A stretch of DNA of 6,530 nucleotides from Rhodospirillales bacterium (lineage in GTDB: Bacteria > Pseudomonadota > Alphaproteobacteria > Acetobacterales > Acetobacteraceae), in NCBI GenBank assembly GCA_015654825.1, contig JAATGE010000551.1:1-6530 (forward strand), written 5' to 3'. The notes under the pieces are model-generated. The model saw only the letters and a list, made by a program, of their open reading frames with translations, was not told where the DNA came from and searched no databases. How positions within the stretch are numbered: position 1 is the first letter of the stretch; each line of letters starts with the position of its first letter. Shown here piece by piece: positions 1 through 6,371 of the stretch. Made by a program: the position numbers and the translations under genes.

Positions 1-42
1 GATGGCTTCGCCGGGGAGCCGATGAAAAGCCGCGCAGCTTGA
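1..42 (+). CDS. Possible 3' end of an incoming plus-strand gene (partial)
   Basis: Read from base 1, frame 1 gives 13 sense codons (DGFAGEPMKSRAA) and a TGA at 40-42. Most third positions are G or C, as expected for coding DNA here, and a terminator-like hairpin with a T-tract follows at 97-120 in the same direction. These two facts are the only support. The segment is too short to identify a product, and another frame is also open through this stretch. The gene would converge on the regulator that ends at 208. Confidence 0.22.
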   Translation, partial: DGFAGEPMKSRAA

Positions 43-52
43 TCGGGGTCTG

Positions 53-120
53 GGGCCTCAGGCCCGTCACGCGAACGCGTGCTGCGCATGACGGGTCCAG
101 GGCAGAGCCCTGGCCTTTTT
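53..120 (+). repeat. Interspersed palindromic repeat, copy 1 (modules A-B-C)
   Basis: Three palindromic modules lie in a row. Module A (53-65) is GGGCCT-C-AGGCCC. Module B (66-92) starts with GTC, ends with GAC and contains the hairpin CACGCG-AA-CGCGTG (68-81). Module C (93-113) is GGGT followed by the hairpin CCAGGGC-AGA-GCCCTGG. Modules A and C recur in inverted orientation at 6490-6530, and B and C recur in altered form at 6372-6422. This resembles REP/BIME-type intergenic repeats. I recall similar GGGTCCAGGGCAGAGCCC sequences in Acetobacteraceae genomes but could not search for them. No transposase or terminal duplication is visible. Confidence 0.8.
97..120 (+). terminator. Rho-independent terminator-like hairpin formed by repeat module C
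   Basis: A perfect 7-bp stem, CCAGGGC (97-103) with GCCCTGG (107-113), closes an AGA loop. It is followed by CCTTTTT (114-120) on the plus strand. This could end transcription of a plus-strand gene entering from the left. On the minus strand no T-tract follows the stem, so it should not act as a full intrinsic terminator for the regulator. The inverted copy at 6494-6510 keeps the stem but has no T-tract. Confidence 0.5.
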
Positions 121-207
121 ATCGTCAACCACGATGAGCGCCTTGAGCATCTTGAAAGCGCCCGTACGAGCATCTTCGAAAATGTGCGGTGCTTCTCGTG
201 CTCAGGA

Positions 208-2979
208 TCAGGCCGATTTAAGCCCATCCGGTATTTGCCATGCCCAGCCGCCGGATGCGCCGGCTTTGACCGAATTTGCTCCCAGCGCCGCCTTGGCCCG
301 CCTTACGGTCGCCCAGGCATGCCCCTTCTGACGCGCCATGCCCTCGATCTGCTTGACGGGCACCGCGCCGGTTACGAGCAAGCCGAAGAGCCACAGTTTG
401 GCGGCTTCGAGGGCACCCGCCCGGCTTGCCGCGTCCGACGTATCCACTTTGGTGGCGATATCCGGTCCGACCCCCGCCAGCGCAACGGTCATTGCCTGTT
501 CCTCGGTAAGCTGGGCGCCTTCCCGCTTTAGTTGCACAATGCTTTCTTCCGGCAGTGCGTTGCGCAGCCTCAGTGCCAGGCGCTCGACGGCGCGGCGTCC
601 GATCGGCTCGCGCGGGCAGTCGAACGTCCGGTAAACCGTGTCGGCGTACCCTGCGATACGGGCTGCGTCCCTGGCGTGTCCCGCAAGTTCCAGGCGCAAC
701 GCCAGGTGGTCGAAGAGCCAGAACAGCCAGTCGTGGTCACGCAGCAGCGGCGCAGCTTCGCGCGCCGTTGTCAGCGCGTCGTCCAGGTCGCCCCGTCTCG
801 TCAGCGCGGCGGTGAGAACGCCCAGCACAAAGCCCAGCAGATCGGAATGCGACGTGCAGCGCAGCCGCGCCGCAAGGTCGCGTCCTGCGATGACGGCGCC
901 GTCGAAATCGCCCATCTCCAGGGCGGCTTCCACCAGATTGCCCGTTACCACGAAGGCCGACCGATCGGCGCCCCACAACTCGCACAGCCGCACCGCTTTC
1001 TCTCCGGCGGCGCGCGCTGCTTCGAGGTGGCCGAGCCGGGATTCGATACAGAGTTGCGTGGAGTAGGCCGTCAAGAGTGCTCTCGGGCGCCCCGCATGTT
1101 CGAGCAAAGCGAGCGCTTCGGCGATCGACTGTTCCGCCTCCTCAGGTCGGTCAAGCATGAGCAGAGCATATCCCTGGCTCGCAAGTGCGCTCCCGAGATG
1201 GGGAATTTCGTTGAGCGAGCGATAGAGCGCCACGGCACGCGCGAGTTCTGCAAGCGCCATGTTCTTCGCTGCTGTGTTCGACCACATGTCGCCGAGCCCC
1301 CGCCGCAAGCGCGCTTCCTGGGCCGGCGGCGTATCGGGGCGCAGCCGGGACGCCGCGGCGCCGAGCCTCTGGCGTCCCTCGACCCACTGCGACAGGTCCC
1401 GCCACAACGGCCACGAGGCGCCGGCGATCGCGACGGCGGCGTCGGAATTTTGGCCCATCGCCCAATCGAGCGCGTTGCGCAGATCGTCAAGGATTGTCCT
1501 GTGACGCTCCAGCCAGACGATATCGCCCGCGGTTTCCCACTCGTTCATCGCGCCTTCGAGCGTTTGCAGCACGTAGAGCGCATGGCGTTGCCGTAACATT
1601 TCGGCCTCTTCCGAAGCCGCCAGTTTTTCGAGCATGAAGGCGCGCATCGTTTCCAGCAAGCGATAGCGCCGGGTTCCCGGCACGCAAGCGATCATCGACT
1701 TGCGGATCAGGCTGCCGAGATATTCGAACACCTGCCCGGGCGGGATTCCGTCGCCGCTCGTTACGGATTTGGCGGCTTCCAGCGTGAAGCCGCCGGCGAA
1801 CACGGCGACGCGGCAGAGGAAGAGGCGCTCCGCCGGAGAAAGCAGGTCATGGCTCCATTCCAACGTGGCGCGCAGCGTGGCGTGCCGCGCCGGCGCGGTG
1901 CTTCCCGCGCGCAGCCAGGCATGCGCCGGTCCGTCGAATTCCGCATCCAGCGCCTTCAGCCCAAGCGTGCCGGCCCAGCCCGCGACCATCTCGATCGCCA
2001 ATGGCAGGCCATCCAGGCGGCGGCAAATGCGGGCCGCGATCGGCACCTCCGCATCGTCCATTTTAAAGCTGGCGCTGGCGCCTCGGGCCCGTTCCGCGAA
2101 CAGCTCGATGGCGGCCATCGCGCGCATCGCGTCCGGCAGCACCGCACCCTCATGCGGCAGTTCCAGCGGCGGCACCTCGAAGGCCTGTTCGCCGGAACAG
2201 CTCAACGCTTCGCGGCTGGTCGCGAGAATTTTGATGCCCGGTGCCGCACCCAGCAGGGTTTCGCACAGCAGGGCTGCCGCCATAATTACGTGCTCGCAAT
2301 TGTCGAGCACGATGAGCAGGCTTCGGCGCGCCAGGTGGCGCGCCAGCGTGTCCAGCGGCGTCGCATTGTGGCCGATCTTGATGTCCAGTACGGCGGCGAC
2401 GGCGGCCGGCACAAGCTCCGGATCTTTCAGCGCGGCCAGTTCCACCAGCCACGCCCCATCGGGGAGCGTCGCGGAATTCTTGCCGGCGGCCTGCACGGCA
2501 AGCCTGGTTTTTCCCACGCCACCCGGACCCGTCAGGGTGACAAGGCGGCTACGCGCGAGAAATTCCGAGACCGCGCGAAGTTGCTCGTGCCTGCCGATCA
2601 GGCGCGCCGGTCCGTCAGTCGCTGTCCAGAACGCAGGAAGGTTGCCTGCGTGCGGATCGGCGGAGGGGGGCCGTGCCTGTGTCCGCTCTACGGGCGCCAC
2701 AAAGCGGTAGCCGCGTCCCTGCCTGGTCGCGATGCAATCGTCGCCGAGGGTTTTGCGCAACAGATTGATATGCACGTGCAGCGTGTTGTCGCCGACGCTC
2801 GCACGACCCCAGACGCGTGCCATCAGTTCGTCTTTGGTGACGAGCGTGCCTGCGCGTTCGACCAGAGCCAGCAAAACATTACATGCGGTGGCGCCCAGGG
2901 GCACCACAGCGCCGTCGGCGAACAAGCGCCGCTCGGCCGGATTAAGAGTGAACCGGCCGAAGCAATATGGCTCCGCCAT
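208..2979 (-). CDS. Winged-helix STAND ATPase regulator with TPR repeats and an extra C-terminal domain
   Basis: Probable cytoplasmic one-component transcriptional regulator of 923 residues. Residues about 5-97 form an OmpR/PhoB-type winged helix (NTLHVHINLLRKTLGDD, then wing TRQGRGYRF), without a receiver domain. Residues about 125-460 form an NB-ARC/AAA-like STAND ATPase: Walker A GPGGVGKT (151-158), Walker B LLIVLDNCEH (221-230), ATSRE (253-257), GLPLAIE (324-330), and the helical segment around TLEWSHDLLSPAERLFL (372-388). Residues about 480-810 are helical TPR-like repeats, the usual sensor part. This order matches the predicted-ATPase family COG3903. That family would normally end near residue 836; here about 87 residues follow, carrying a second domain-like segment (857-920). 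The start is supported by AGAGGT six bases upstream. The gene diverges from the GloVer-protein gene across 156 bp, making that gene a plausible target. The ligand is unknown. Confidence 0.9.
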   Translation of the reverse strand: MAEPYCFGRFTLNPAERRLFADGAVVPLGATACNVLLALVERAGTLVTKDELMARVWGRASVGDNTLHVHINLLRKTLGDDCIATRQGRGYRFVAPVERTQARPPSADPHAGNLPAFWTATDGPARLIGRHEQLRAVSEFLARSRLVTLTGPGGVGKTRLAVQAAGKNSATLPDGAWLVELAALKDPELVPAAVAAVLDIKIGHNATPLDTLARHLARRSLLIVLDNCEHVIMAAALLCETLLGAAPGIKILATSREALSCSGEQAFEVPPLELPHEGAVLPDAMRAMAAIELFAERARGASASFKMDDAEVPIAARICRRLDGLPLAIEMVAGWAGTLGLKALDAEFDGPAHAWLRAGSTAPARHATLRATLEWSHDLLSPAERLFLCRVAVFAGGFTLEAAKSVTSGDGIPPGQVFEYLGSLIRKSMIACVPGTRRYRLLETMRAFMLEKLAASEEAEMLRQRHALYVLQTLEGAMNEWETAGDIVWLERHRTILDDLRNALDWAMGQNSDAAVAIAGASWPLWRDLSQWVEGRQRLGAAASRLRPDTPPAQEARLRRGLGDMWSNTAAKNMALAELARAVALYRSLNEIPHLGSALASQGYALLMLDRPEEAEQSIAEALALLEHAGRPRALLTAYSTQLCIESRLGHLEAARAAGEKAVRLCELWGADRSAFVVTGNLVEAALEMGDFDGAVIAGRDLAARLRCTSHSDLLGFVLGVLTAALTRRGDLDDALTTAREAAPLLRDHDWLFWLFDHLALRLELAGHARDAARIAGYADTVYRTFDCPREPIGRRAVERLALRLRNALPEESIVQLKREGAQLTEEQAMTVALAGVGPDIATKVDTSDAASRAGALEAAKLWLFGLLVTGAVPVKQIEGMARQKGHAWATVRRAKAALGANSVKAGASGGWAWQIPDGLKSA
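220..411 (-). other. Extra C-terminal domain of the regulator, like the tail of RepA/primase-type AAA proteins
   Basis: Residues 857-920 of the regulator read LEAAKLWLFGLLVTGAVPV, then KQIEGMARQKGHAWATVRR, then AKAALGANSVKAG, ending GGWAWQIPDG. The pattern is an amphipathic helix, a G-x-V-P turn, A..xG.xWxTVxRAKxxLG, a Lys-rich turn and GGWxWxxP. From memory this closely matches the C-terminal winged-helix-like segment of phage and plasmid RepA/DNA-primase-type ATPases. It lies in frame beyond the normal end of the regulator family. Assignment is by pattern recognition only; a chance resemblance or a lineage-specific extension is possible. Confidence 0.55.
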
Positions 2980-2985
2980 TGTTCA

Positions 2986-2991
2986 ACCTCT
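2986..2991 (-). promoter_or_regulatory. Ribosome binding site of the regulator gene
   Basis: On the minus strand AGAGGT lies six bases before the ATG at 2979-2977. This supports the chosen start, which also places the winged helix at the very N-terminus as in the family. Confidence 0.65.
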
Positions 2992-2993
2992 TT

Positions 2994-3049
2994 ACCCGAA
3001 TGCCCCGACCCGAATGCCCCGACCCGAATACCGCAACCCGAATGCCGCG
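2994..3049. repeat. Four tandem 14-bp direct repeats in the divergent spacer
   Basis: Four head-to-tail 14-bp units start at 2994, 3008, 3022 and 3036. Units 1 and 2 are identical (ACCCGAATGCCCCG). Unit 3 is ACCCGAATACCGCA and unit 4 is ACCCGAATGCCGCG, so ACCCGAAT is invariant. The array starts just behind the Shine-Dalgarno of the regulator and ends 86 bp before the GloVer-protein start. A 14-bp period is not a multiple of three, so the array is not coding. Possible roles are an operator array for the regulator (OmpR/PhoB-type winged helices often bind direct repeats), a 5'-UTR element of the regulator mRNA, or a neutral minisatellite. The sequence does not decide between them. Confidence 0.9.
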
Positions 3050-3070
3050 ATGCTGCGATTTAAGAATATG

Positions 3071-3100
3071 AATAAGGACATGCCCACCGCGCGACGTCAA
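3071..3100 (-). promoter_or_regulatory. Candidate promoter of the regulator gene
   Basis: On the minus strand a near-consensus -35 box TTGACG (3095-3100) is followed, 18 bases on, by a weak -10 candidate CTTATT (3071-3076). The region 3058-3076 is clearly AT-rich against its GC-rich surroundings. If correct, the regulator mRNA would have a leader of roughly 85 nt containing all four 14-bp repeats. The -10 match is poor and TATTCA at 3069-3074 is an alternative. I found no convincing plus-strand promoter for the GloVer gene, although the same AT-rich stretch could serve it. Confidence 0.3.
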
Positions 3101-3119
3101 TGCTGCGGGATATCAATAC

Positions 3120-3126
3120 AGGGGAG
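3120..3126 (+). promoter_or_regulatory. Ribosome binding site of the GloVer-protein gene
   Basis: AGGGGAG ends nine bases before the ATG at 3136. It selects this start over the in-frame ATG at 3100, which has no such sequence before it and would put twelve residues ahead of the signal peptide. Confidence 0.8.
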
Positions 3127-3135
3127 TTGAATACC

Positions 3136-3240
3136 ATGCCGAAATCGAAAAAGCGGGATCTTCAGGCGGGGCTGATTGGCGCCGCGTTGCCCGTTGCGAC
3201 GGTGCTTCTGGCCGTTGGCAATGTTCCATCCGCGCTGGCG
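3136..3240 (+). other. Signal peptide of the GloVer protein
   Basis: Residues 1-35: positively charged N-region, hydrophobic stretch GLIGAALPVATVLLAVG and a cleavage motif ALA before RDHKYE. There is no Cys after the site, so it is not a lipoprotein signal, and no twin-arginine motif, so Sec export is expected. Confidence 0.8.
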
Positions 3241-4347
3241 CGGGATCACAAATACGAAGTTGTATACAACTTCCAGGGCGGCAGCGACGGCGCTAATCCC
3301 GTGGCCGGACTGATCAAGGACAAGGCCGGCAATCTCTATGGCACGACCTCGCAGGGAGGCGCGAGTGGCCATGGCACCGTGTTCAAGCTCGCGCCGGACG
3401 GCAGCAAGACCGTGCTGTACAGCTTCGCGGGCGGAAGCGATGGCGCGAACCCTTATGCCGGCGTGATCCAGGACAACGCGGGCAATCTCTACGGTACGAC
3501 TTATGGGGGCGGCACGGCCGGTTATGGCACTGTGTTCAAGCTCGCGCCGAACGGCACCGAGACGGTGCTGCACACCTTCACGAACGTGAACGATGGCGGT
3601 TTGCCCTATGCCAGCGTGCTGCGGGACAAGGCCGGCAATCTCTACGGCACGACGTATCAGGGCGGCGCGAACGGGAGCGGCTTCGGTACCGTTTTCAAAC
3701 TGGCGAAGAACGGCAGCTTTATGACGCTGTATGCCTTCACGGGTGGAAGCGATGGCAAGAATCCCGATGGCGGCCTTATCCGGGATAGTGCAGGCAATCT
3801 CTACGGCACGACAATCCACGGTGGCGGCTTCAGCTCCGGTGTTGTCTTCAAGGTGGCGCCGGACGGCGCCGAGACGGTACTCTATACGTTTACGGAGAAT
3901 GCAGGCGATGGCGGCCTCCCCATAGCCGGCGTTATCATGGATAAGGCGGGCAATCTCTACGGTACGACCGCCTACGGCGGTACAAGTGAAAATGGCACCG
4001 TGTTCAAACTCGCGCCGGACGGTACCGAGACGGTGCTTTATTCATTCGCCGGCGGAACCGATGGCAGTCTGCCCTATGCCGGCCTGATGATGGACGGCGC
4101 GGGCAACCTCTTCGGCACGACCACAGCGGGCGGCGCAAATTTTGGCGTTGTCTTCAAGCTGGCGCCGAACGGTAAGGAGACAGTGCTGCATACCTTCGGT
4201 GGCTATCCCGTCGATGGCTCCACACCATTGTACGGCAGCCTGATCAAGGATGCGGACGATGGGGTTGGCTATCTGTTTGGTACGACGCAGGGCGGCGGAA
4301 CCGACAATGGCATCGCGAAGGGCACTATTTTCAAGGTTCACAAATAG
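3136..4347 (+). CDS. Exported seven-module GloVer tandem-repeat protein
   Basis: The 403-residue product has a typical Sec signal peptide: basic start (KSKKRD), hydrophobic core (about residues 11-31) and an ALA site, with cleavage expected after Ala35. The rest is seven modules of 50-57 residues (40-89, 90-140, 141-193, 194-244, 245-296, 297-346, 347-403). The consensus runs ETVLYSF..GGSDG..P.AG, then D.AGNLYGTT..GG, then GTVFKLAPDG. This is the Gloeo_Verruco (GloVer, TIGR03803-type) repeat of 'choice-of-anchor tandem repeat' proteins. No catalytic motif is visible and the biochemical role of the family is unknown to me. The protein ends within the last module, so there is no PEP-CTERM, LPXTG or transmembrane anchor; a periplasmic or secreted location is inferred. 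Seven equal beta-rich modules suggest a seven-bladed beta-propeller. It diverges from the regulator and has its own terminator. Confidence 0.9.
   Translation: MPKSKKRDLQAGLIGAALPVATVLLAVGNVPSALARDHKYEVVYNFQGGSDGANPVAGLIKDKAGNLYGTTSQGGASGHGTVFKLAPDGSKTVLYSFAGGSDGANPYAGVIQDNAGNLYGTTYGGGTAGYGTVFKLAPNGTETVLHTFTNVNDGGLPYASVLRDKAGNLYGTTYQGGANGSGFGTVFKLAKNGSFMTLYAFTGGSDGKNPDGGLIRDSAGNLYGTTIHGGGFSSGVVFKVAPDGAETVLYTFTENAGDGGLPIAGVIMDKAGNLYGTTAYGGTSENGTVFKLAPDGTETVLYSFAGGTDGSLPYAGLMMDGAGNLFGTTTAGGANFGVVFKLAPNGKETVLHTFGGYPVDGSTPLYGSLIKDADDGVGYLFGTTQGGGTDNGIAKGTIFKVHK
3253..4344 (+). repeat. Seven in-gene repeats encoding the GloVer modules
   Basis: The repeats are 150-171 bp each. They are similar in DNA as well as protein: the core GGCAATCTCTAYGGYACGAC is present in modules 1 to 5, is altered in module 6 (ggcaacctcttcggcacgac) and more so in module 7. 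Shared synonymous codons suggest fairly recent duplication or gene conversion among the first five, with older end modules. Confidence 0.85.
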
Positions 4348-4397
4348 GCGTCGATCGCCGACCTGATCTGTTTCCTCACTGCTTCAGTCGTCGCAAC

Positions 4398-4434
4398 GAA
4401 GCGGTCGATTCCACGATCGGCCGCTTCTTGTTTT
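4398..4434 (+). terminator. Rho-independent terminator of the GloVer-protein gene
   Basis: A 12-bp stem with one T-G wobble pairs GAAGCGGTCGAT (4398-4409) with ATCGGCCGCTTC (4416-4427) around the loop TCCACG. TTGTTTT (4428-4434) follows. It begins 51 bp after the stop codon at 4345-4347. On the minus strand no T-run follows the stem, so it would be at best a weak stop for uup, and I see no other terminator after uup. Confidence 0.85.
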
Positions 4435-4494
4435 CTCCTGTGTCGCGCGGGCATGGCCCCCCGGAAATTGGGATGGCGGGGCAACCGGCGTTCG

Positions 4495-6291
4495 CTACCC
4501 TTCGATCTGCTCGCGGAGCACTTCGAGTGCGAGCCACCTTTCCTCCGCGGCCGAGAGCGCGGCGGCGTCGGCTTCCAGCGCGGCGCTCGCGGACCGGAAC
4601 CGGCCGATGTCACGACTGAACAGGCCCGGGTCGGCGAGGGTTGCCTGGTGCCGGGCAATTTGCGCGTGCAGGCGGTCGATCTCCACCGGCAGCGTTTTCA
4701 GCGCGTGCTGATCCTTGAACGAGAGTTTGCGGGCCACCGGTTTCTGCACGGAAGTCTGCGGCAAGGCCGCGCGTGACCTGCCGGGTTTGGCCGCGGCCGG
4801 TGCGGCGCCCCCGCGTTGCGCGAGCATGTCCGAGTAGCCGCCGGCGTACTCGACCCAGCGACCCTCGCCCTCGGCCGCGACCGTGCTGCTGACGACGCGA
4901 TCGAGAAAGTCGCGGTCGTGGCTGACCAGCAGCACGGTGCCCTGGTAGTCGGCCAGCATATCCTGCAACAGATCCAACGTTTCGAGATCGAGATCGTTGG
5001 TCGGCTCGTCAAGGATCATCAGGTTCGAGGGTTTTGCCAAAGCCACCGCCAGCATCAGGCGGCCGCGCTCGCCGCCCGACAGCACGCCTACATTGGTGCG
5101 CGCCTGCTCCGGGCGGAACAGGAAATCCTTCATGTAGCCGATCACGTGGCGCTTTTCGCCGCCCACCTCCACCATGTCGCCGCCACCGCCGGTCAGCGTT
5201 TCGGCCAGCGTATGATCCGGGTTCAGGCTGGCGCGGGTCTGGTCGAGCGAAACGATCTGCAAGTTCGTGCCGAGCCGCACTTCGCCGGTGTCGGGCGCCA
5301 GGGATCCGGTCAGCATGCGCAGCAGCGTGGTTTTGCCCGCGCCGTTCTGGCCGACGATGCCCACGCGATCGCCGCGAATGATGCGGGTGGAAAAATCGCG
5401 TACCACGGCACGGTCGCCGAACGATTTGCCGATGTGTTTGGCAACGGAAACGAGTTTGCCGCCGCCCTCCGCCTCCGATGCCTCCAGCCTCACATTGCCG
5501 ACGGCGCGCACATGCGTGCGTTTGGCTTCGCGCAGCGCGGCCAACTCGCCGACACGACGAACATTGCGTTTCCGACGCGCGGTGACGCCATAGCGCATCC
5601 AGTGTTCTTCGCGCACGATCTGGCGGGCCAGCTTGTGCTGCTCGGCTTCCTCGATCGCCAGCACTTCGTCGCGCCAGTTCTCGAAATGGGCAAAGCCGCG
5701 ATCCATCTGGCGGGTGCGGCCGCGGTCCAGCCAGACGACGGTTCGGCCGACCCGTTCCAGCAGGCGGCGGTCGTGGCTGATCAGCACGATGGCGCCGCGG
5801 AAGGCCGCCAACGCCGCCTCCAGCCACTCGATGGCCGGCAGGTCGAGGTGGTTGGTGGGCTCGTCCAGCAGCAGCAGGTCGGGCGTGGGGGCCAGGCAGC
5901 GGGCGAGCGCCGCGCGCCGCGCCGCGCCGCCCGCGATGGTGGCGGGGTTCTCGTTGCCGGACAGGCCGAGATCCTGCAGCATGGTGGCGGCGAGGTGGGC
6001 GTCGTCGGACGGGCCGAGGCCGGCCTCGACGTAGGCCAGCGTGGTGGAAAACCCCGCGAAATCAGGCTCCTGCGGCAGGTAGCGCACGGTGGTGCCGGGT
6101 TGCAGGAAGACACTTCCTTCCTGCGCCGGCAGCAGGCCGGCGGCGATTTTCAGAAGCGTGGATTTGCCGGACCCGTTGCGGCCGACCAGGCAGACGCGGT
6201 CGCCGCTGCTCACCGCCAGCTCGGCGCCGTCCAGCAGCGGGCCGCCGCCCAGGGAGAAATGGATGTCTTGGAGATGGAGGATGGGAGGCAT
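4495..6291 (-). CDS. uup: ABC-F ATPase of the Uup type
   Basis: Cytoplasmic soluble ABC-F protein of 598 residues with two ATPase domains and no membrane segments. The family acts at the ribosomal E-site; Uup has been linked to translation, ribosome assembly and DNA integrity. Domain 1: Walker A GRNGSGKS (37-44), signature region [12 protein letters not shown] (119-130), Walker [13 protein letters not shown] (139-150), ISHDR (171-175). The linker, about 205-285, is helical and basic (ARRKRNVRR, 238-246), consistent with the tRNA-contacting motif. Domain 2: Walker A GQNGAGKT (314-321), LSGGE (404-408), Walker [13 protein letters not shown] (424-435), VSHDRDFL (456-463). Residues about 525-598 form a charged helical tail like the Uup coiled-coil domain. 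Both catalytic Glu residues (144, 429) are present. The first signature is IAGGA, not LSGGE/Q. The start fits the family, but no clear Shine-Dalgarno precedes it. Length is typical or slightly short. It converges with the GloVer gene. Confidence 0.92.
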   Translation of the reverse strand: MPPILHLQDIHFSLGGGPLLDGAELAVSSGDRVCLVGRNGSGKSTLLKIAAGLLPAQEGSVFLQPGTTVRYLPQEPDFAGFSTTLAYVEAGLGPSDDAHLAATMLQDLGLSGNENPATIAGGAARRAALARCLAPTPDLLLLDEPTNHLDLPAIEWLEAALAAFRGAIVLISHDRRLLERVGRTVVWLDRGRTRQMDRGFAHFENWRDEVLAIEEAEQHKLARQIVREEHWMRYGVTARRKRNVRRVGELAALREAKRTHVRAVGNVRLEASEAEGGGKLVSVAKHIGKSFGDRAVVRDFSTRIIRGDRVGIVGQNGAGKTTLLRMLTGSLAPDTGEVRLGTNLQIVSLDQTRASLNPDHTLAETLTGGGGDMVEVGGEKRHVIGYMKDFLFRPEQARTNVGVLSGGERGRLMLAVALAKPSNLMILDEPTNDLDLETLDLLQDMLADYQGTVLLVSHDRDFLDRVVSSTVAAEGEGRWVEYAGGYSDMLAQRGGAAPAAAKPGRSRAALPQTSVQKPVARKLSFKDQHALKTLPVEIDRLHAQIARHQATLADPGLFSRDIGRFRSASAALEADAAALSAAEERWLALEVLREQIEG

Positions 6292-6371
6292 GGCCCGTGT
6301 TTAGGGTAATCGGCGGCGATCCCGAAACCCCGCATCGGCTGTGGGCCGCTCGGACAGATAAAATAGGGGCT
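6292..6371. other. Upstream region of uup; no clear promoter
   Basis: This GC-rich, non-coding stretch contains an AT-rich patch (gataaaatag, 6357-6366) that could belong to a minus-strand promoter for uup. I could not pair it with a convincing second box. The bases just before the uup ATG (minus-strand CCCTAAACACGGGCC) contain no strong Shine-Dalgarno. Confidence 0.4.

Noticed and set aside
2994..3049. The 14-bp repeats as a CRISPR array
   Set aside because: The units abut with no spacers and are far too short; no cas genes are present.
1849..3063. Plus-strand open frame of 404 codons opposite the regulator and across the 14-bp repeats
   Set aside because: Antisense shadow of the winged-helix/ATPase coding region; the product is Arg/Gln-rich with no recognisable domain.
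3100..3135. Upstream in-frame ATG giving a 415-residue GloVer protein
   Set aside because: The AGGGGAG Shine-Dalgarno lies inside this extension and fits the ATG at 3136, where the normal signal peptide begins.
3097..3819. Minus-strand open frame of 240 codons opposite the GloVer modules, with a regular repeated pattern
   Set aside because: The periodicity only mirrors the sense-strand repeats; no ribosome binding site or known fold, and the sense gene has a signal peptide and family match.
4816..6309. Long plus-strand open frame of 497 codons opposite uup
   Set aside because: It lies fully antisense to a clearly recognisable ABC-F gene; long antisense frames are common in GC-rich codon use, and its translation is low-complexity with no family resemblance.
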